Of a stretch of 64,000 nucleotides of DNA, positions 40,286 through 51,263 are shown piece after piece. The DNA is from Seriola aureovittata (taxonomy: Eukaryota > Chordata > Actinopteri > Carangiformes > Carangidae). The position numbers were made by a program, and so were the translations under genes. Each line of letters begins with the position of its first letter. Positions within the stretch are counted from its first letter, which is position 1. The notes under the pieces are model-generated. The model saw nothing but the letters and a program-made list of their open reading frames with translations, was not told the origin of the DNA and made no database searches. The stretch is from assembly GCF_021018895.1 (NCBI RefSeq), contig NC_079386.1, positions 1-64,000 on the forward strand, given 5' to 3'.

Positions 40286-42661
40286 ATGTCCGATGTTGCT
40301 GGAAGGGAACCTGAAAGGGAAAAAAGGGTCACTAAACACACTGCTAAAGGTTTGGAAATGTTTGTTGAAAAATGTCAGAAGACAAGAAGCATTAAATGCA
40401 AACAGGCAAACAAGTTAATGGAAACACTGAAAGAGCTCAGTAAATCAAAGGAAAATGCAACTGAAGTAGAATCTAACTTGTGTGAATTAATCAAATTGTG
40501 TGATGAAGCAAAGGAAAGCCATGAGTCACTGGTGAAAGTACCACTGCCTGAAGATGAACTTGAAAAGCAAAATCAGTGGTTTCAACAGAGAATGGAAACT
40601 CTTGATGGTTTTATTAAAGATGTACATGTGTGGTTAACTGATGTTGGACAGCAAATAAAACACACCATTGTTGAGCCTGAAAATGCCACACAACGCAGTG
40701 ATGTAAATGCTGATGAAATTGGACCAGATGACAGTGTTTCAAATGCCCCAAAACCCAACTTAAAGCCCAAATCCAGTTCTTCTACTTCATCATCATTTGC
40801 AGCTTCAACATCCTCTGTTTGCATTAAAGCTCAGGCAGAAAAAGTTGTTCTCATGGAACGGATTGCTGCCCTGAAGAAAAAACATGAGCTTGAAGCACAG
40901 CAAGAACAATTAAAAAGGATGAAAGAGCAACTGGAACTGGAAACTGAACTTGCAGCAACTACTGCAAAGATCAATGTATTGGAGACCATGGGAGCTGGAA
41001 GCAATTCCAGTGTTTCTGATGGAATGAACTCTTATCTAAGGAAAGCAACTGCTCAACGTGAAGCATCAGCTGAATTAAAGCCACATGCAGATGAACACCT
41101 ACCTGTTGAAAGACAACATGTTCAGACTCATGTGCAAGGTGTACAGAGCCATGTCAGTACTGCACCCCCTGTGGTGAACAAAGGTAATTCAAGTGACATC
41201 TGTGACATAATTCAGAGGCAAAATGACATAACTGCACTTCTGGTTCAACAAAACCTCTCATCTACTTTACCACCAAGAGACATTCCTGTTTATGATGGTG
41301 ATCCTCTGCAATATGAAGCCTTCATCAGAGCATTTGAGAGAGGAGTGGTAAAAAAGACGGATGACCACAGTGACTGCTTACATTTTCTAGAGCAGTATAC
41401 CAAAAGGCATCCGCAGGATTTGGTCCACAGATGCCAACATCTGCCTTCAGCCCTGGGCTATAAAAAGGCAAAAGATCTGCTTAAGGAACATTTTGGTAAC
41501 GAACATAAGATTGCCACTGCATATATCGATAAAGCATTTGCCTGGTCAGTCATCAAATCAGAGGATGTGAAATTATTGCAGGCATTCTCACTGTTCCTTA
41601 GAGGTTGTTGCAATGCAATGGAACATCTCACCTATATGGAGGAAATGAATGTTGTATCCAGTATGAGAATCATTCTGCTGAAACTGCCTTACAAGCTCAG
41701 AGAGAGGTGGAGGAACAGGGCATGTGAGCTACAGGAGCAACGTGGACATCGGGCTAAATTCCCTGACTTGGTAAACTTCATAGAAAAACAAGTGAAGATA
41801 CTGTCAGATCCACTTTTTGGAAACATCCAGGACGCCAAGCCAGCAACAGCTGCCAAAAGCTCTGCTTTTGTGAAACCAAGAGAAAAATCAAGACCAAGAG
41901 TAAGTGGCTTTGCAACTACTGTAACACCGATAGAAACATCAGTGCAGGAAAAATTGATACCAAATGAAATGAAAAGAAATATCTCGACCATCACAAACTC
42001 TTTAAGTTCTTGTCTGTTCTGTAACAAAAGTGGTCACACATTGGCGTGCTGTCCACAGCTCAGGAAGAAAATGCACAGAGAAAAAATAGACTTCCTAAAG
42101 GAGAAGGGGGTCTGTTTTGGATGTCTGAAAATAGCACACATGAGCAAAGACTGCAAGAGTCGTTTGATCTGTGATGTGTGCAACCAAAATCACCCTGAAA
42201 TACTTCACATTGAACACAAGGACAAAGAAAAGAAGCCAGAACATACAGAACAAAAAGAGAAATCAACTGGATGCAATGCTGTTCTCTCACCTCAGACTTG
42301 TGGGCATATTGGGGCCGGTGATGAAACCTGTATCTTCTCCATTGTACCAGTACAAGTTAAAAGTCACAAGGGGGACACAGTGTTGCAAACATATGCATTC
42401 TTGGATCATGGAAGTTCATCTACATTTTGCACCGAAAGTTTGTTGAGAAGGCTGAACAGAACAGGACATAAGACTAATGTTCTTTTGCGTACCGTGAATC
42501 AAGTGAAGTCTGTGAGCAGTTATCATATCAAAGATTTAGAAATATCTGGGCTGGACAATGATGATTTCATTCAACTTTCTGATGTGTTTACACACAAGAC
42601 TATGCCTGTTTCTCAGTACAACATTCCTAAACAAGAAGACCTGCCAAGTGGCCATACTTGA
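40286..42661 (+). pseudogene. BEL/Pao gag plus protease segment
   Basis: A 791-codon open frame from ATG at 40286. Residues 1-230 are charged and rich in coiled coil. Residues about 330-510 correspond to the DUF1759-type gag core (PVYDGDPLQYEAF and KDLLKEHFG). Zinc-knuckle-like Cys/His clusters follow (CLFCNKSGHTLACC at about 42011, then CFGCLKIAHMSKDC). The protease active site is FLDHGSSSTFC near 42400, with D-H-G-S. The frame ends at TGA 42659-42661, where the following domain continues in another frame, so one base was lost just before the stop. The protein would package RNA and mature the polyprotein. This copy is inactive. Confidence 0.88.
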
Positions 42662-43698
42662 AAAACATCAAGATTCATGAAATAGACTCTGGCATTGACT
42701 TACTCATTGGAACAAATGCTTCCAAGGTACTGGAACCTTTGGAAGTGGTCAATAGCCAGGGGGATGGACCATATGCTGTGAGGACCCTATTGGGGTGGGT
42801 CATTTATGGTCCATTGAGAGAAGACGATGACATCAGGGAGGAAAATGGCTGTCCTTCTGTTGCTGTCAATCGCATATCCATTGTGAATCTAGAGGAATTA
42901 CTGGTGAAACAGTATAATCAGGACTTCATTGAAAGAACCAGCAAAGAAACAGAGGAGATGTCAAGAGAAGATGTCAAATTCTTGGATATCATGAATCATT
43001 CAGCAAAGATGAAGGATGGACACTACTGCCTTGACCTGCCTTTCACACAAGAATATCCAAGCATGCCAAATAACCGCTGCATTGCAGAGCAGCGCATCCA
43101 GAGCCTGAAACGCAAATTCATGAAGAATGATAAATTTCATGATGATTATAGATCTTTCCTCACAGAGATGATTGACAGCGGTTATGCTGAAGTGGTACCA
43201 GAAGACCAACTGGACCGGACTGATGGACATCTCTGGTACATTCCACATCACGGTGTATATCATTTAAAGAAGGGAACTTTAAGAGTTGTATTTGACTGCG
43301 GTGCTGTTTTTAAAGGAACATCACTCAACTGCCAACTGCTACAGGGCCCAGACCTTACTAACTCGCTCATTGGTGTCCTCATCAGATTCAGGCAAGAGCC
43401 AGTTGCTTTGATGGCTGACATTAAAGCTATGTTTCATCAGGTCAAAGTATCAGAAAGGCATATCGACTATCTGAGATTTCTGTGGTGGCCCAATGGCAAT
43501 GTGCAGCAAAACCTTGTTGAATACCGGATGAATGTACATCTTTTTGGAGCCGTGTCATCACCTAGTTGTGCAAACTTTGCATTGAGAAAGACTGCTGAAG
43601 ACAACAAGGCTCACTTTCCAACAGAGGTGACAAACACCATCAAAGCCAACTTTTATGTTGATGATTGCCTTCAGAACAGGATGCAATTCAGATGGTAA
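42662..43698 (+). pseudogene. BEL/Pao protease end and reverse transcriptase
   Basis: Continues in a shifted frame after the gag break. The start reads the protease C-terminal motif GIDLLIG and LLGWVIYGPL. The polymerase part follows: LRVVFDCGA, then MADIKAMFHQV with the first catalytic Asp, and the YVDD box at 43654-43665. Immediately after YVDD the frame is lost again and the protein continues in the frame that opens at 43665. The domain would copy element RNA into DNA. Confidence 0.88.
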
Positions 43699-44840
43699 AG
43701 GACCTGACTGCTCTCTGCCCGAAGGGAGGATTCACACTCTCAAAATGGATCAGCAACAGCCGCGCTGTATTAACATCTATCCCACCAGAAAACAGAGTCA
43801 AAGAAATCAAGCATTTGGACTTGGACAAAGACAATCTGCCAATAGAGAGAGCTCTAGGACTGCACTGGTGTGTTGAGACAGACGTCTTTAGGTTCAAAAT
43901 TGCAGCACGAGAACGACCACACACAAGATGTGGCATCTTATCTGTTGTAGGCTCTATATACGACCCCTTAGGATTTCTTGCACCATTTACTCTGCCAGCC
44001 AAACTGATAATGCAGGAGCTCTGCAAGGAAAACATTGGATGGGATGAAAATATACCCCAAATCTTCTCTCAAAAGTGGACAGAATGGCTAGCAGATCTGA
44101 AAAAAGAAAAAGGCTATGGCATTGCTTCATATCTAAGATTAGAAAACATCCACAAAGAAGTGCATGTTGCATTCATAATTGGAAAATCAAGAGTGGCACC
44201 ATTGAAACAGATGACAATCCCCAGACTCGAACTTGCAGCTGCAGTCTTAGCTGTCAGAGTAGACATAATGCTACAAAAGGAATTGCAGCTTCCACTGGAC
44301 CAATCAATCTTTTGGATTGATAGCACTACAGTGCTTAAGTACATTAACAACGAAACTAAACGCTTCAAAACATTTGTAGCAAACAGGATCTCCTTCGTGA
44401 GGGATGCTACTAATGTAAAACAATGGAGGTATGTCAGCACAAAAGAAAATCCAGCAGACGAAGCCTCTAGAGAGCTAACAGCAAGCCGTTTCTTAAACTG
44501 TAAGAGATTGATCAAGGGACCAGAATTTCTCTGTAAACCAGAACTAGAATGGCCAAAACCTCACTGGGAACCAACAATATCAGTCACTGATCCAGAAATC
44601 AAACATGACATCACAGTGAACATCATTGTCAGAAATGCACTGAACCCCACAGATTCTCTGATCAACTACTTCTCATCATGGAGAGTTCTGAAGACTGCTG
44701 TGGCCTGGCTACTTAAAGTAAAGACAACACTCTTGAAACTGACTCAAAAAATAAAAGAGATTCAGACTGCTGTAAGTAGTTCTCAGAAAGATCCAAGCAA
44801 GCTGAAGGAGAATGTGGAAAAGGAGATGCAATCTTCATAA
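43665..44840 (+). pseudogene. BEL/Pao RT thumb and RNase H
   Basis: Reads the region after YVDD, including GGFTLSKWISNS, LGLHWCVETDVF and the SIYDPLGFLAPF motif typical of BEL/Pao (Peptidase A17/RT-associated). RNase H follows with MTIPRLELAAA, FWIDSTTVL near 44310 and the PADEASR motif. The frame ends at 44840 at a stop, with integrase continuing in a different frame. Confidence 0.87.
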
Positions 44841-45780
44841 CAACACTTCATGGACAGTGTTTTTGTCTTGAAGATCTCATCCAAGCTGAAAAGGCAGTAA
44901 TCTCTTTCAGCCAAAGACAAAGATTCAAAGAAGAACTCGCTGTACTGGAAGCTGGTAAAACTCATGTCAAAAGAAGCAGTCATTTGTACAAACTGGATCC
45001 AGTGCTGGATGAGGGACTTCTGAGAGTAGGTGGTCGCCTGAACAGACTGGCGATGCCTGAAGAAGTGAAACACCCGATTATTCTTTCAAAAGACCTTCAC
45101 ATATCGACACTGTTGCTACGACATATCCACAAACAACTTGGACATGGAGGAAGAAACCATATGCTTTCTCGCCTCCGTAAAAAGTATTGGATCATCAAGG
45201 CTAACTCTGCTGCAAGAAAGATCATATCAGACTGTGTTGTGTGCAAACGACAGCGTGGGAAGGTGGGAGAACAGAAAATGGCAGACTTGCCCCTGGAGAG
45301 GATTCAACCAGATAAACCTCCATTTACAGATGTTGGCGTGGACTACTTTGGTCCTATAGAGATCAAAAGAGGACGAACTCTTGTGAAAAGTTATGGTGTA
45401 ATCTTCACCTGCATGGCAAGCAGGGCAGTACATCTTGAAGTTGCACATACACTCGACACAGACTCCTGCATTAAGAAGATTTATCTGTCGCCGAGGTCAA
45501 GTTTCATCCTTAAGGTCAGACAATGGCACAAATTTCATTGGAGCGGAAAGGGAACTGAGGGAAGCACTCAGTGGCCTGAATCAAAATCCAAAGTGCTATG
45601 CTTCAGCATAGCACTTTGGATTTTGTCCTGATTCGAGGGATAAAATGGTATTTTAACCCACCAGCAGGATCCCATCACGGTGGTGTTTGGGAACGATTGA
45701 TCCGTATGGTTAGAAATATGCTACGTTCTGTTCTCAACCAACAAGTTTTGGATGATGAAGGTTTGCAAACCTTACTTTGA
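44841..45780 (+). pseudogene. BEL/Pao integrase
   Basis: H2C2 zinc-binding module: LGHGGRNH near 45135 and CVVCKRQ near 45235. The catalytic core shows VDYFGPI (first Asp, near 45340), an SDNGTNF motif in a shifted frame near 45518, and GVWERLIR (Glu, near 45688). A frameshift near 45490 and a 44-bp perfect foldback at 45582-45625 break the core between the second Asp and the Glu. A further stop at about 45778 precedes the C-terminal domain. Confidence 0.86.
45582..45625. repeat. Perfect foldback inside the integrase
   Basis: A 20-bp left arm (45582-45601) is the exact reverse complement of the right arm (45606-45625), with a TTCA loop. It has no counterpart in the integrase reading frame, so it looks like a template-switch inversion product. 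Confidence 0.9.
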
Positions 45781-46206
45781 CCCATAACCAAGATTTCTGA
45801 TGACCCAATGGACCTGGAAGCACTCACACCAAATCACCTTCTTCTGTTGAAAACCAAGCCAATACTGCCCCCTGGACTCTTTGTGAAAGAAGATTTATAC
45901 ATCAAACGCAGATGGAGACAAGTGCAGTATATGGCAGGTCTCTTTTGGAAACGGTGGACGCAGGAATACCCGCTGCTAATCCAAGAACGACAGCGATGGT
46001 CAAATGTGAAAAGAAGCTTTGCTCCAGGTGATATTGTTGTAGTCGTTGATCCCACTGCACCTCGAGGCTCTTGGTTAATGGGAAGAATACTGGAAACCAA
46101 AGCGGATGCACAAGGTCTTGTGCGCACAGTTAAACTTCAGATGAATAACAACATCTTGGAAAGACCAATAACTAAAATTTGTCTTCTCCACGAAGCTGGG
46201 GCCTAA
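45781..46206 (+). pseudogene. BEL/Pao C-terminal DUF5641-like domain
   Basis: Reads [19 protein letters not shown], a hallmark of the domain following BEL/Pao integrases. After it come the [11 protein letters not shown] stretch, PGDIVVVVD and W.MGRILET, an SH3-like fold presumed to bind DNA. It ends with CLLHEAGA and a stop at 46206, about 190 bp before the 3' LTR. A purine-rich AAAGAAAAAAAAAGGG run lies near 46237. Confidence 0.85.
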
Positions 46207-46399
46207 GAAACAGACTGTTAAACCTACAGATTAAAAGAAAAAAAAAGGGAAAAATACTGAAGAAACAGGAAGAAAAAAGAATGCCAACACATAGTACTTT
46301 TTGTTGTTGTTGTTGAAAGTTCCAAAAGTAATATAGCTCCTTTTAATATTCATCAGTAATTGTTTATTTAGTTATATTTAAAACAATTAGGGGCCGGTG

Positions 46400-46804
46400 T
46401 GTAGGAGCAGTTTTAGTTAGTGTTGGCAGATTATATTATTTTTATTATTTTTTATTTTTGGCTTTAGATTTCATTATTGATTTGGACACACGGTGGCAGT
46501 AATGGGAGACACACACAGGATATATGTTGGGTATAGGTGGGAGGAAGTAGGTAGGCACAGGAAGTGGGAGGGCACACAAGTTTTCACCAGACCTGAGGCA
46601 GAGAGGACAAAGGGACAACACCTGTAGAGAAAGTGGTATGTTGGAAACTTTCTGGGTTATGTCAATAAAACGACAATTAAACCTGCAAGGATGACTGGAC
46701 AGTGATTCTGTCTTTTTGGGTCTGCGTAAAGACAACTGGCTGCCCCTCCTGTGCAAGTAATGGCAATATGGGAAATTGGATGAACAATGAAAATTGCTAT
46801 TACA
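46400..46804 (+). repeat. BEL/Pao 3' LTR
   Basis: 405 bp with the same ends as the 5' LTR, differing by seven substitutions and the 24-bp block. Followed by the GTTTT target duplication. Confidence 0.92.
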
Positions 46805-47086
46805 GTTTTTGGTCAGCTTTGGTAGCCAGTTTGGTAGCCACCATGTTTTTCCTTTTACTTTGAATTGGGTAAATGATTTTACCGATTAGCTCCTAGAGAG
46901 TCCTCCTTTTGTTACATTCTGTTTTTGATTTGGACAGCACCCGCCGGCCCCGTTCCTTGGTTTGTGTTTTGTCCATGTAAACCATTATTTTTTATAATTT
47001 ATGTTACAATAAACAACCTCATACCTAATACCAACTGGTTTTTGTGTTGCTTCCCTTTCCCCTGTGAGCTGGGTTGTAACAGTGCC

Positions 47087-47936
47087 CTTGAGCCATTAAA
47101 TCCATATAGATACATAGATGTGAGATCATAGCAATTACAGCAAGTGGAATCACATGCTAGACAAACTCTGTTACATCATTAACCATGTCCATCTCTATCA
47201 TACAGACTCATTGGCTGTACATCACTAATATTGAAATACACGAACCAGTTACAGAAAAAGATGTGAAAAATAACAGTTCTGATGAAGGAGTAGATCAGTG
47301 TCAAAAAGGTACAAAAGGCACATCAGTTAGTTCTAGTTCTTTTTTATCCACTGCAGTTCTTGTGGAGAAGATAAACTCTCATTACCAGTTCCACCACACA
47401 AAAATTTCATTTTGCAAAAATAAGTACAGAAGTTTTAGAGACTTGAACAACCTGTAAACAGAACGCTGAGATCAAGCATGAATACCATATAAATATTTGT
47501 GTCTCTACTGTGATCACTAGTCAGCTAATTGGTCATCAGTATGGAGTCAAAAAAACAGAGGGAGAAAGAATGATTTGGAACAAGGGTCACCAACACCATT
47601 TTACATGCTATAGTGCTAGTTAGTGTGACGCCCAAACCGTCACATCACCAAGAGATGGTGGCTCACATAGAACGTCACTTTGATGTTCTCACCCACTTTC
47701 AATCTGAACTATGGAGCCCCCGATTATCGGCCTGGCCAATTTTTGGTGGTAATGAAGGAAACCAGGGTGAGTGCTGCACAGGGTCAAAAAGGTATTGTGG
47801 AGAAAACTGTGAAACCAGGTGCTCTTCCAGGATGAGGCTAGTGGTCAGATAAACTAAAATTGTCCAGTGTAATAAGTCTTATAAGAATTGAAACTGTACA
47901 ATGGCTGTCAGAAAAACTATCGAGGGCACTCTGATT
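47087..47936. other. Intergenic spacer
   Basis: No gene recognised. TGTGACGCCC near 47622, followed closely by CGTCACA, resembles a retroelement terminus, but no matching end was found. Confidence 0.45.
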
Positions 47937-48353
47937 TGTGACGACCCTTTTCCATTCTCCTGGCATGTTGCCTCACTCTTCTCCTGCAGTTATGGGAGTT
48001 TGCTTGAAGGCGGAGCTTGGAGGCTGGTTAGGTAATACGAGCCCGTTTGGGTAGGGCCTCCCAAAAGGCATAAAGGTCCGCCCCTCAGGTAGTCTGTCTC
48101 TCTCTCAGCTGGGCCTGCTGCAGCCACTACAGCCTGTCTCCCTTTGTTTGGTTTGTTGCATCTTACAATATACACTACACCATATTTTCACCCATCCACA
48201 CACTTCTAACATGACTGATAACTTTCTTACTTACACACACCATTTGGTTGGTTACTTTGGTTATGCATTTGAGTTAAATAAATCGTTTCTTGATCAAAGT
48301 GTCTGTGTGTGGCCTCCCTTTTTGTTGCTGGCCTAGAGCCAGTCGGTAATAAA
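47937..48353 (+). repeat. Gypsy 5' LTR (boundaries approximate)
   Basis: Starts TGTGACGACCC and ends just before the primer site near GGTAATA. A CATAAAGG TATA-like box near 48069 is followed by a CT-rich start region, and AATAAA lies near 48278. The right boundary is set by the primer-binding site. No second LTR was found to confirm it. Confidence 0.6.
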
Positions 48354-48371
48354 TGGGGGCTCGTCCGGGAT
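48354..48371 (+). promoter_or_regulatory. Primer-binding site for tRNA-Pro
   Basis: TGGGGGCTCGTCCGGGAT is an exact 18-nt complement of the 3' end of tRNA-Pro, the same primer used by many gammaretroviruses and some Gypsy elements. Confidence 0.85.
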
Positions 48372-49848
48372 CCTTAATAGTTAGTGCTGGGAAACCGGCA
48401 ATGTAAAGTTTCTGTAGGGGAGTGTTTCACACAGGTTTTGGTGCTTTGGTATTTTTAGGGGCTTTTGTGGATTAACTGTTTGTATTCCACTAGTGGAATC
48501 CATACAAGTGTTGCTCCATAGATCTTGTCCTGCAAATATTACACATTTTCCTGAACTACCAGTAAGGGTTGAAGGCTTCTGAGTCATTTGGAACCCTTAT
48601 TCCTGATAGGCATAAGCAATGTGGGGCACTAGCTGTCTCCATTGAATTTTTTTGTTTAAATTTGTTGTTTTTGTGCAGTAAGTGGTTAGAGCTGTGCTCG
48701 GGGGCACTACCAGGACTGTCTAGGTGATTTTCAGTATGCTGGAAGTTAACGAAGGTTGCTGGGCTTTGTGTTTAATCCATCCCGCTGCTGACCTGCATGA
48801 AGACTAGGGTTGAGTGAGTTAGTTAGTATTGGTTGGGCAGCTAGCCAGAGGGATAGGGTTCCATATTTAAAGCAGCCTGTTAACTCTGTTGTGTAGTGGT
48901 GGGAAATGTCTTAATTGTAGTCTTGGCCTATCTGGGATGGATTGATTTATTGAGTCGTTCATGCTGGAAAAGGTGCTCCAAGGTGGTGAAATTGTGAAAT
49001 GGCTTCAATTGATGATTTTGTTCAGGATCCATCTGAGGATTTGCTTAACTCTTACAAATGAGAACAGCTCTTTAAAGTGGCTGATTATTACAGTGTTGAG
49101 CTTTCTAAGAAGCTAAATAAAGAGGAGTTGTTGGCCACGTTGAAGGCACAATTGGTGGAGTTGAATATTTTGTCTGTTTCAGTGGAGGGTGTCAGTGCCA
49201 GAGTAGCTAGTCTGTCTGTAGTTTTCTGCTAGGGTTAGTGGGCCAGGTAAAGTGATGGCTCCTGTTTGGACTGGGCTTGGTGCTGGTTTGACATTTGAGC
49301 AACAGAAAGAGCTTCTCCTGCTACAACTGCAACAGGAACAAAGGAATGTTGTGGAGGTAGAGATATTGGCCCTCATTTATCAAACGAATGTACGGCAGAA
49401 AACCGTGCGTACGACAATTTCCACGCAAGCTTCGGCATTTATCAATTTGGGCGTGAGTGGAAGCTACGATCAGATCTCACGTCAGGTCTGAGCTCGTGTA
49501 TGCAAATCTGAGTCAGGATTTGCGGTGCAGCACAGCAAAATCTGTCTGAGTCTGAAAATAATTATTAAACAAACCTCAGCATAAACAGTCACATATTTAG
49601 AACAGATCAAAACGGATTCTTAAAACGAATAAAACAAGATAAAAAAAAAATTTAATTTAAAAAAAGACCACGTTTTTTACTGATACCACTTTTTTGTACA
49701 ATAAAACAATAAGATAGGCTAAATAGCTTAACATGACATCTAATTATTGCACATTAAAATGTTAAATAATAATAAATACAAGCAGAAATGTGTGTTTGCA
49801 AATTAGCTCATGGCAAAATTGTGTAATTGTTTTTTGTTTTTTCCGATG

Positions 49849-49945
49849 GGTATGACACAACTCATCAATCGCAAAAACTACCACTCTATAAATGTACAGG
49901 TGATTTGTGATGCCAAGCTATCACTTTTAAACATGGTGGCCGGGG
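49849..49945 (+). pseudogene. Harbinger transposase remnant
   Basis: Reads NRKNYHSINVQVICDAKL followed by LNMVAGG, the conserved centre of HARBI1-type transposases. The catalytic domains on both sides are deleted. Confidence 0.82.
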
Positions 49946-50186
49946 GGACACACACGATTCTTTTACTTTTCAAAACATCTGTGTTGGCGCGCAGCTGCAG
50001 GAGGGCGCACTGCAGAGCCAAAGTCATATCCGTTACCCTCTTCCACACAGCGGTTTTATGAGCTCCTTTGATGCCAATCTTCAGACTGTCAAAAAGCAAA
50101 TCCTTATTTTGCGCCACCTCGGATGTCAGGATGTCGATCTCCATCTCTGAAAAGTTTCGTTTTTTGCCAGTAACGCTTCTCTCCAC
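49878..50186 (-). pseudogene. Harbinger Myb/SANT-like protein N-terminal part
   Basis: A minus-strand frame begins with KKRNFSEMEIDILTSEV, then LLFDSLKIGIKGAHK and VWKRVTDM, the trihelix/MADF-like pattern of the second Harbinger protein, which helps the transposase bind DNA. Only about 50 N-terminal residues are family-like. The remainder runs antisense into the transposase remnant. Confidence 0.72.
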
Positions 50187-51263
50187 GTTTGACCTTAGTG
50201 GGCGGGGCCTCCGAACCAGGAATATTTAAGGGCGTAACATGTTAATGACGATCGAATTCAGCCGCCGCATTTATCAAGACCCAATCATTCGTACGCTGGG
50301 ATTGGTTAGATATGAATGTTTCATGAATCACACGTGGATCCTATCGTACGACCAATTCCTCGCTCAGATCTGCACCTGTTTTCACGCAAGATTGAGAAAT
50401 GAGGGCCATTGAGACGAGGCCCGTCTTCGGGAGACTGAACTAGCCCATGTTCAGGCAACACAAAAGTAACAGTTAGAGCGTTATAGATTGGACATTATAA
50501 GTGAGGGAAAGCTTCAAGCTGAACTAAAGGCGGAAGAGTCAAATTCGTGTGTTTCTCGCACTCCAGCATTTGATATTGCTGTCAATTTACGGTTAATTCC
50601 AAAGTTTCATGAAAAGGACCCTGACATCTTTGTTGTGTTGTTTGAGCGATTAGCTGTAGCTCGAAACTGGTCTGATGCTGAGAGTACCCTACTGCTCCAA
50701 TGTGTGTTCACTGGTAAAGCTCAGGAAGCTTTCTCAGCCTTGAATGCTACAGATAGTGGTAGCTATCAGTTGGTTAAAGCGGCTGTACTCAAGGCATATG
50801 AACTGGTACCTGAAGCGTATCGTCAGCGGTTCAAATGTCTTAGGAAAGAGAAGCAGTCCTACATGGAATTTGCTCGTGACTTATCTACTCATTTTAGCCA
50901 TTGGTGTGTTGCTTCTGAGGTCAAAACCTTAGGAGAATTGCAGGAACTAATTTTGCGTGAGCAGTTTAAAAATACTCTACCAGATCGTGTTGTGACTTAC
51001 ATCAATGAACAGAAAGTAAGCAAGGTTTCTGATACTGCCAAACTAGCCGATGAATTTGTCTTGACCCATAAAGAGTTTGGTGAGAGCCGGGGTGGTGGAG
51101 ATAGTGGCAGCAGAGAGAGCATTGTGGAATTTTTTCCCACCAAGCTTTGTCGGAAGGGACTGATAAGTTTTCAGCTAAAGCAGGTTATAGTTTACAGGGT
51201 AAGTTGGACCCTAACCATATTTGTAACTATTGTTGTGGTAAGGGGCACTGGAGAAATAAGTGT

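Larger units (their letters stand above)
39680..46804 (+). mobile_element. Full-length BEL/Pao LTR retrotransposon, inactive
   Basis: 7,125 bp with TG..CA LTRs at 39680-40060 and 46400-46804 and a GTTTT target duplication (39675-39679, 46805-46809). The order gag, aspartic protease, reverse transcriptase, RNase H, integrase and a C-terminal DUF5641-like domain is that of BEL/Pao. No envelope-like frame follows. The LTRs differ by seven substitutions in the aligned 381 bp plus one 24-bp indel, about 98% identity. Insertion is therefore old enough for the several frame breaks seen. I could not identify a primer-binding site. Confidence 0.92.
39221..47081 (+). mobile_element. Solo LTR of about 731 bp, split by a BEL/Pao insertion
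   Basis: The left part (39221-39679) starts TGTTACGGCC and the right part (46810-47081) ends GGGTTGTAACA. The outer flanks carry the same five bases GTGCC at 39216-39220 and 47082-47086. Promoter elements are in the left part and the poly(A) signal AATAAA is at 47008-47013 in the right part, as expected for one continuous LTR. No internal region of this family is present. It was therefore a solo LTR (or an isolated single LTR) before the BEL/Pao element landed in it. Confidence 0.82.
49368..50407. mobile_element. Harbinger deletion derivative, 1,040 bp, nested in gag
   Basis: Termini GGCCCTCATTTATCAA and its inverse (GGCCCTCATTTCTCAA) match at 15 of 16 bases. The three bases ATT are duplicated at 49365-49367 and 50408-50410, fitting the 3-bp duplication of PIF/Harbinger. 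Inside are remnants of both Harbinger genes in opposite orientation. Subterminal CGTACGA motifs occur near both ends. Confidence 0.88.
48999..51263 (+). pseudogene. Gypsy gag, split by a DNA transposon
   Basis: ATG at 48999 begins MASIDDFVQDPSEDLL, a typical fish Gypsy gag start, but TGA at 49059-49061 ends it after 20 codons. A coiled-coil part (FEQQKELLLLQLQQEQ, near 49285) runs into the insertion at 49368-50407 and resumes at 50411. The capsid-like core 50488-51120 is open and reads FHEKDPDIFVVLFERLA, LQCVFTGKAQEAF and LREQFKNTLPDRV, similar to SCAN-related capsid folds. A CCHC zinc knuckle CNYCCGKGHWRNKC at 51222-51263 follows in another frame. Gag would assemble particles and bind RNA. 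Confidence 0.85.

Noticed and set aside
41689..44515. Minus-strand open frames opposite the BEL/Pao genes
   Set aside because: Cys/Ser/Leu-rich shadows of the coding strand without motifs.
46207..46399. Envelope-like gene after BEL/Pao pol
   Set aside because: Fewer than 200 bp lie between the last domain and the 3' LTR, too short for an envelope.
47622..47936. TGTGACGCCC..CGTCACA as the start of the Gypsy LTR
   Set aside because: A better LTR start (TGTGACGACCC) lies at 47937 with promoter and poly(A) signals at proper distances. The first could be another fragment.
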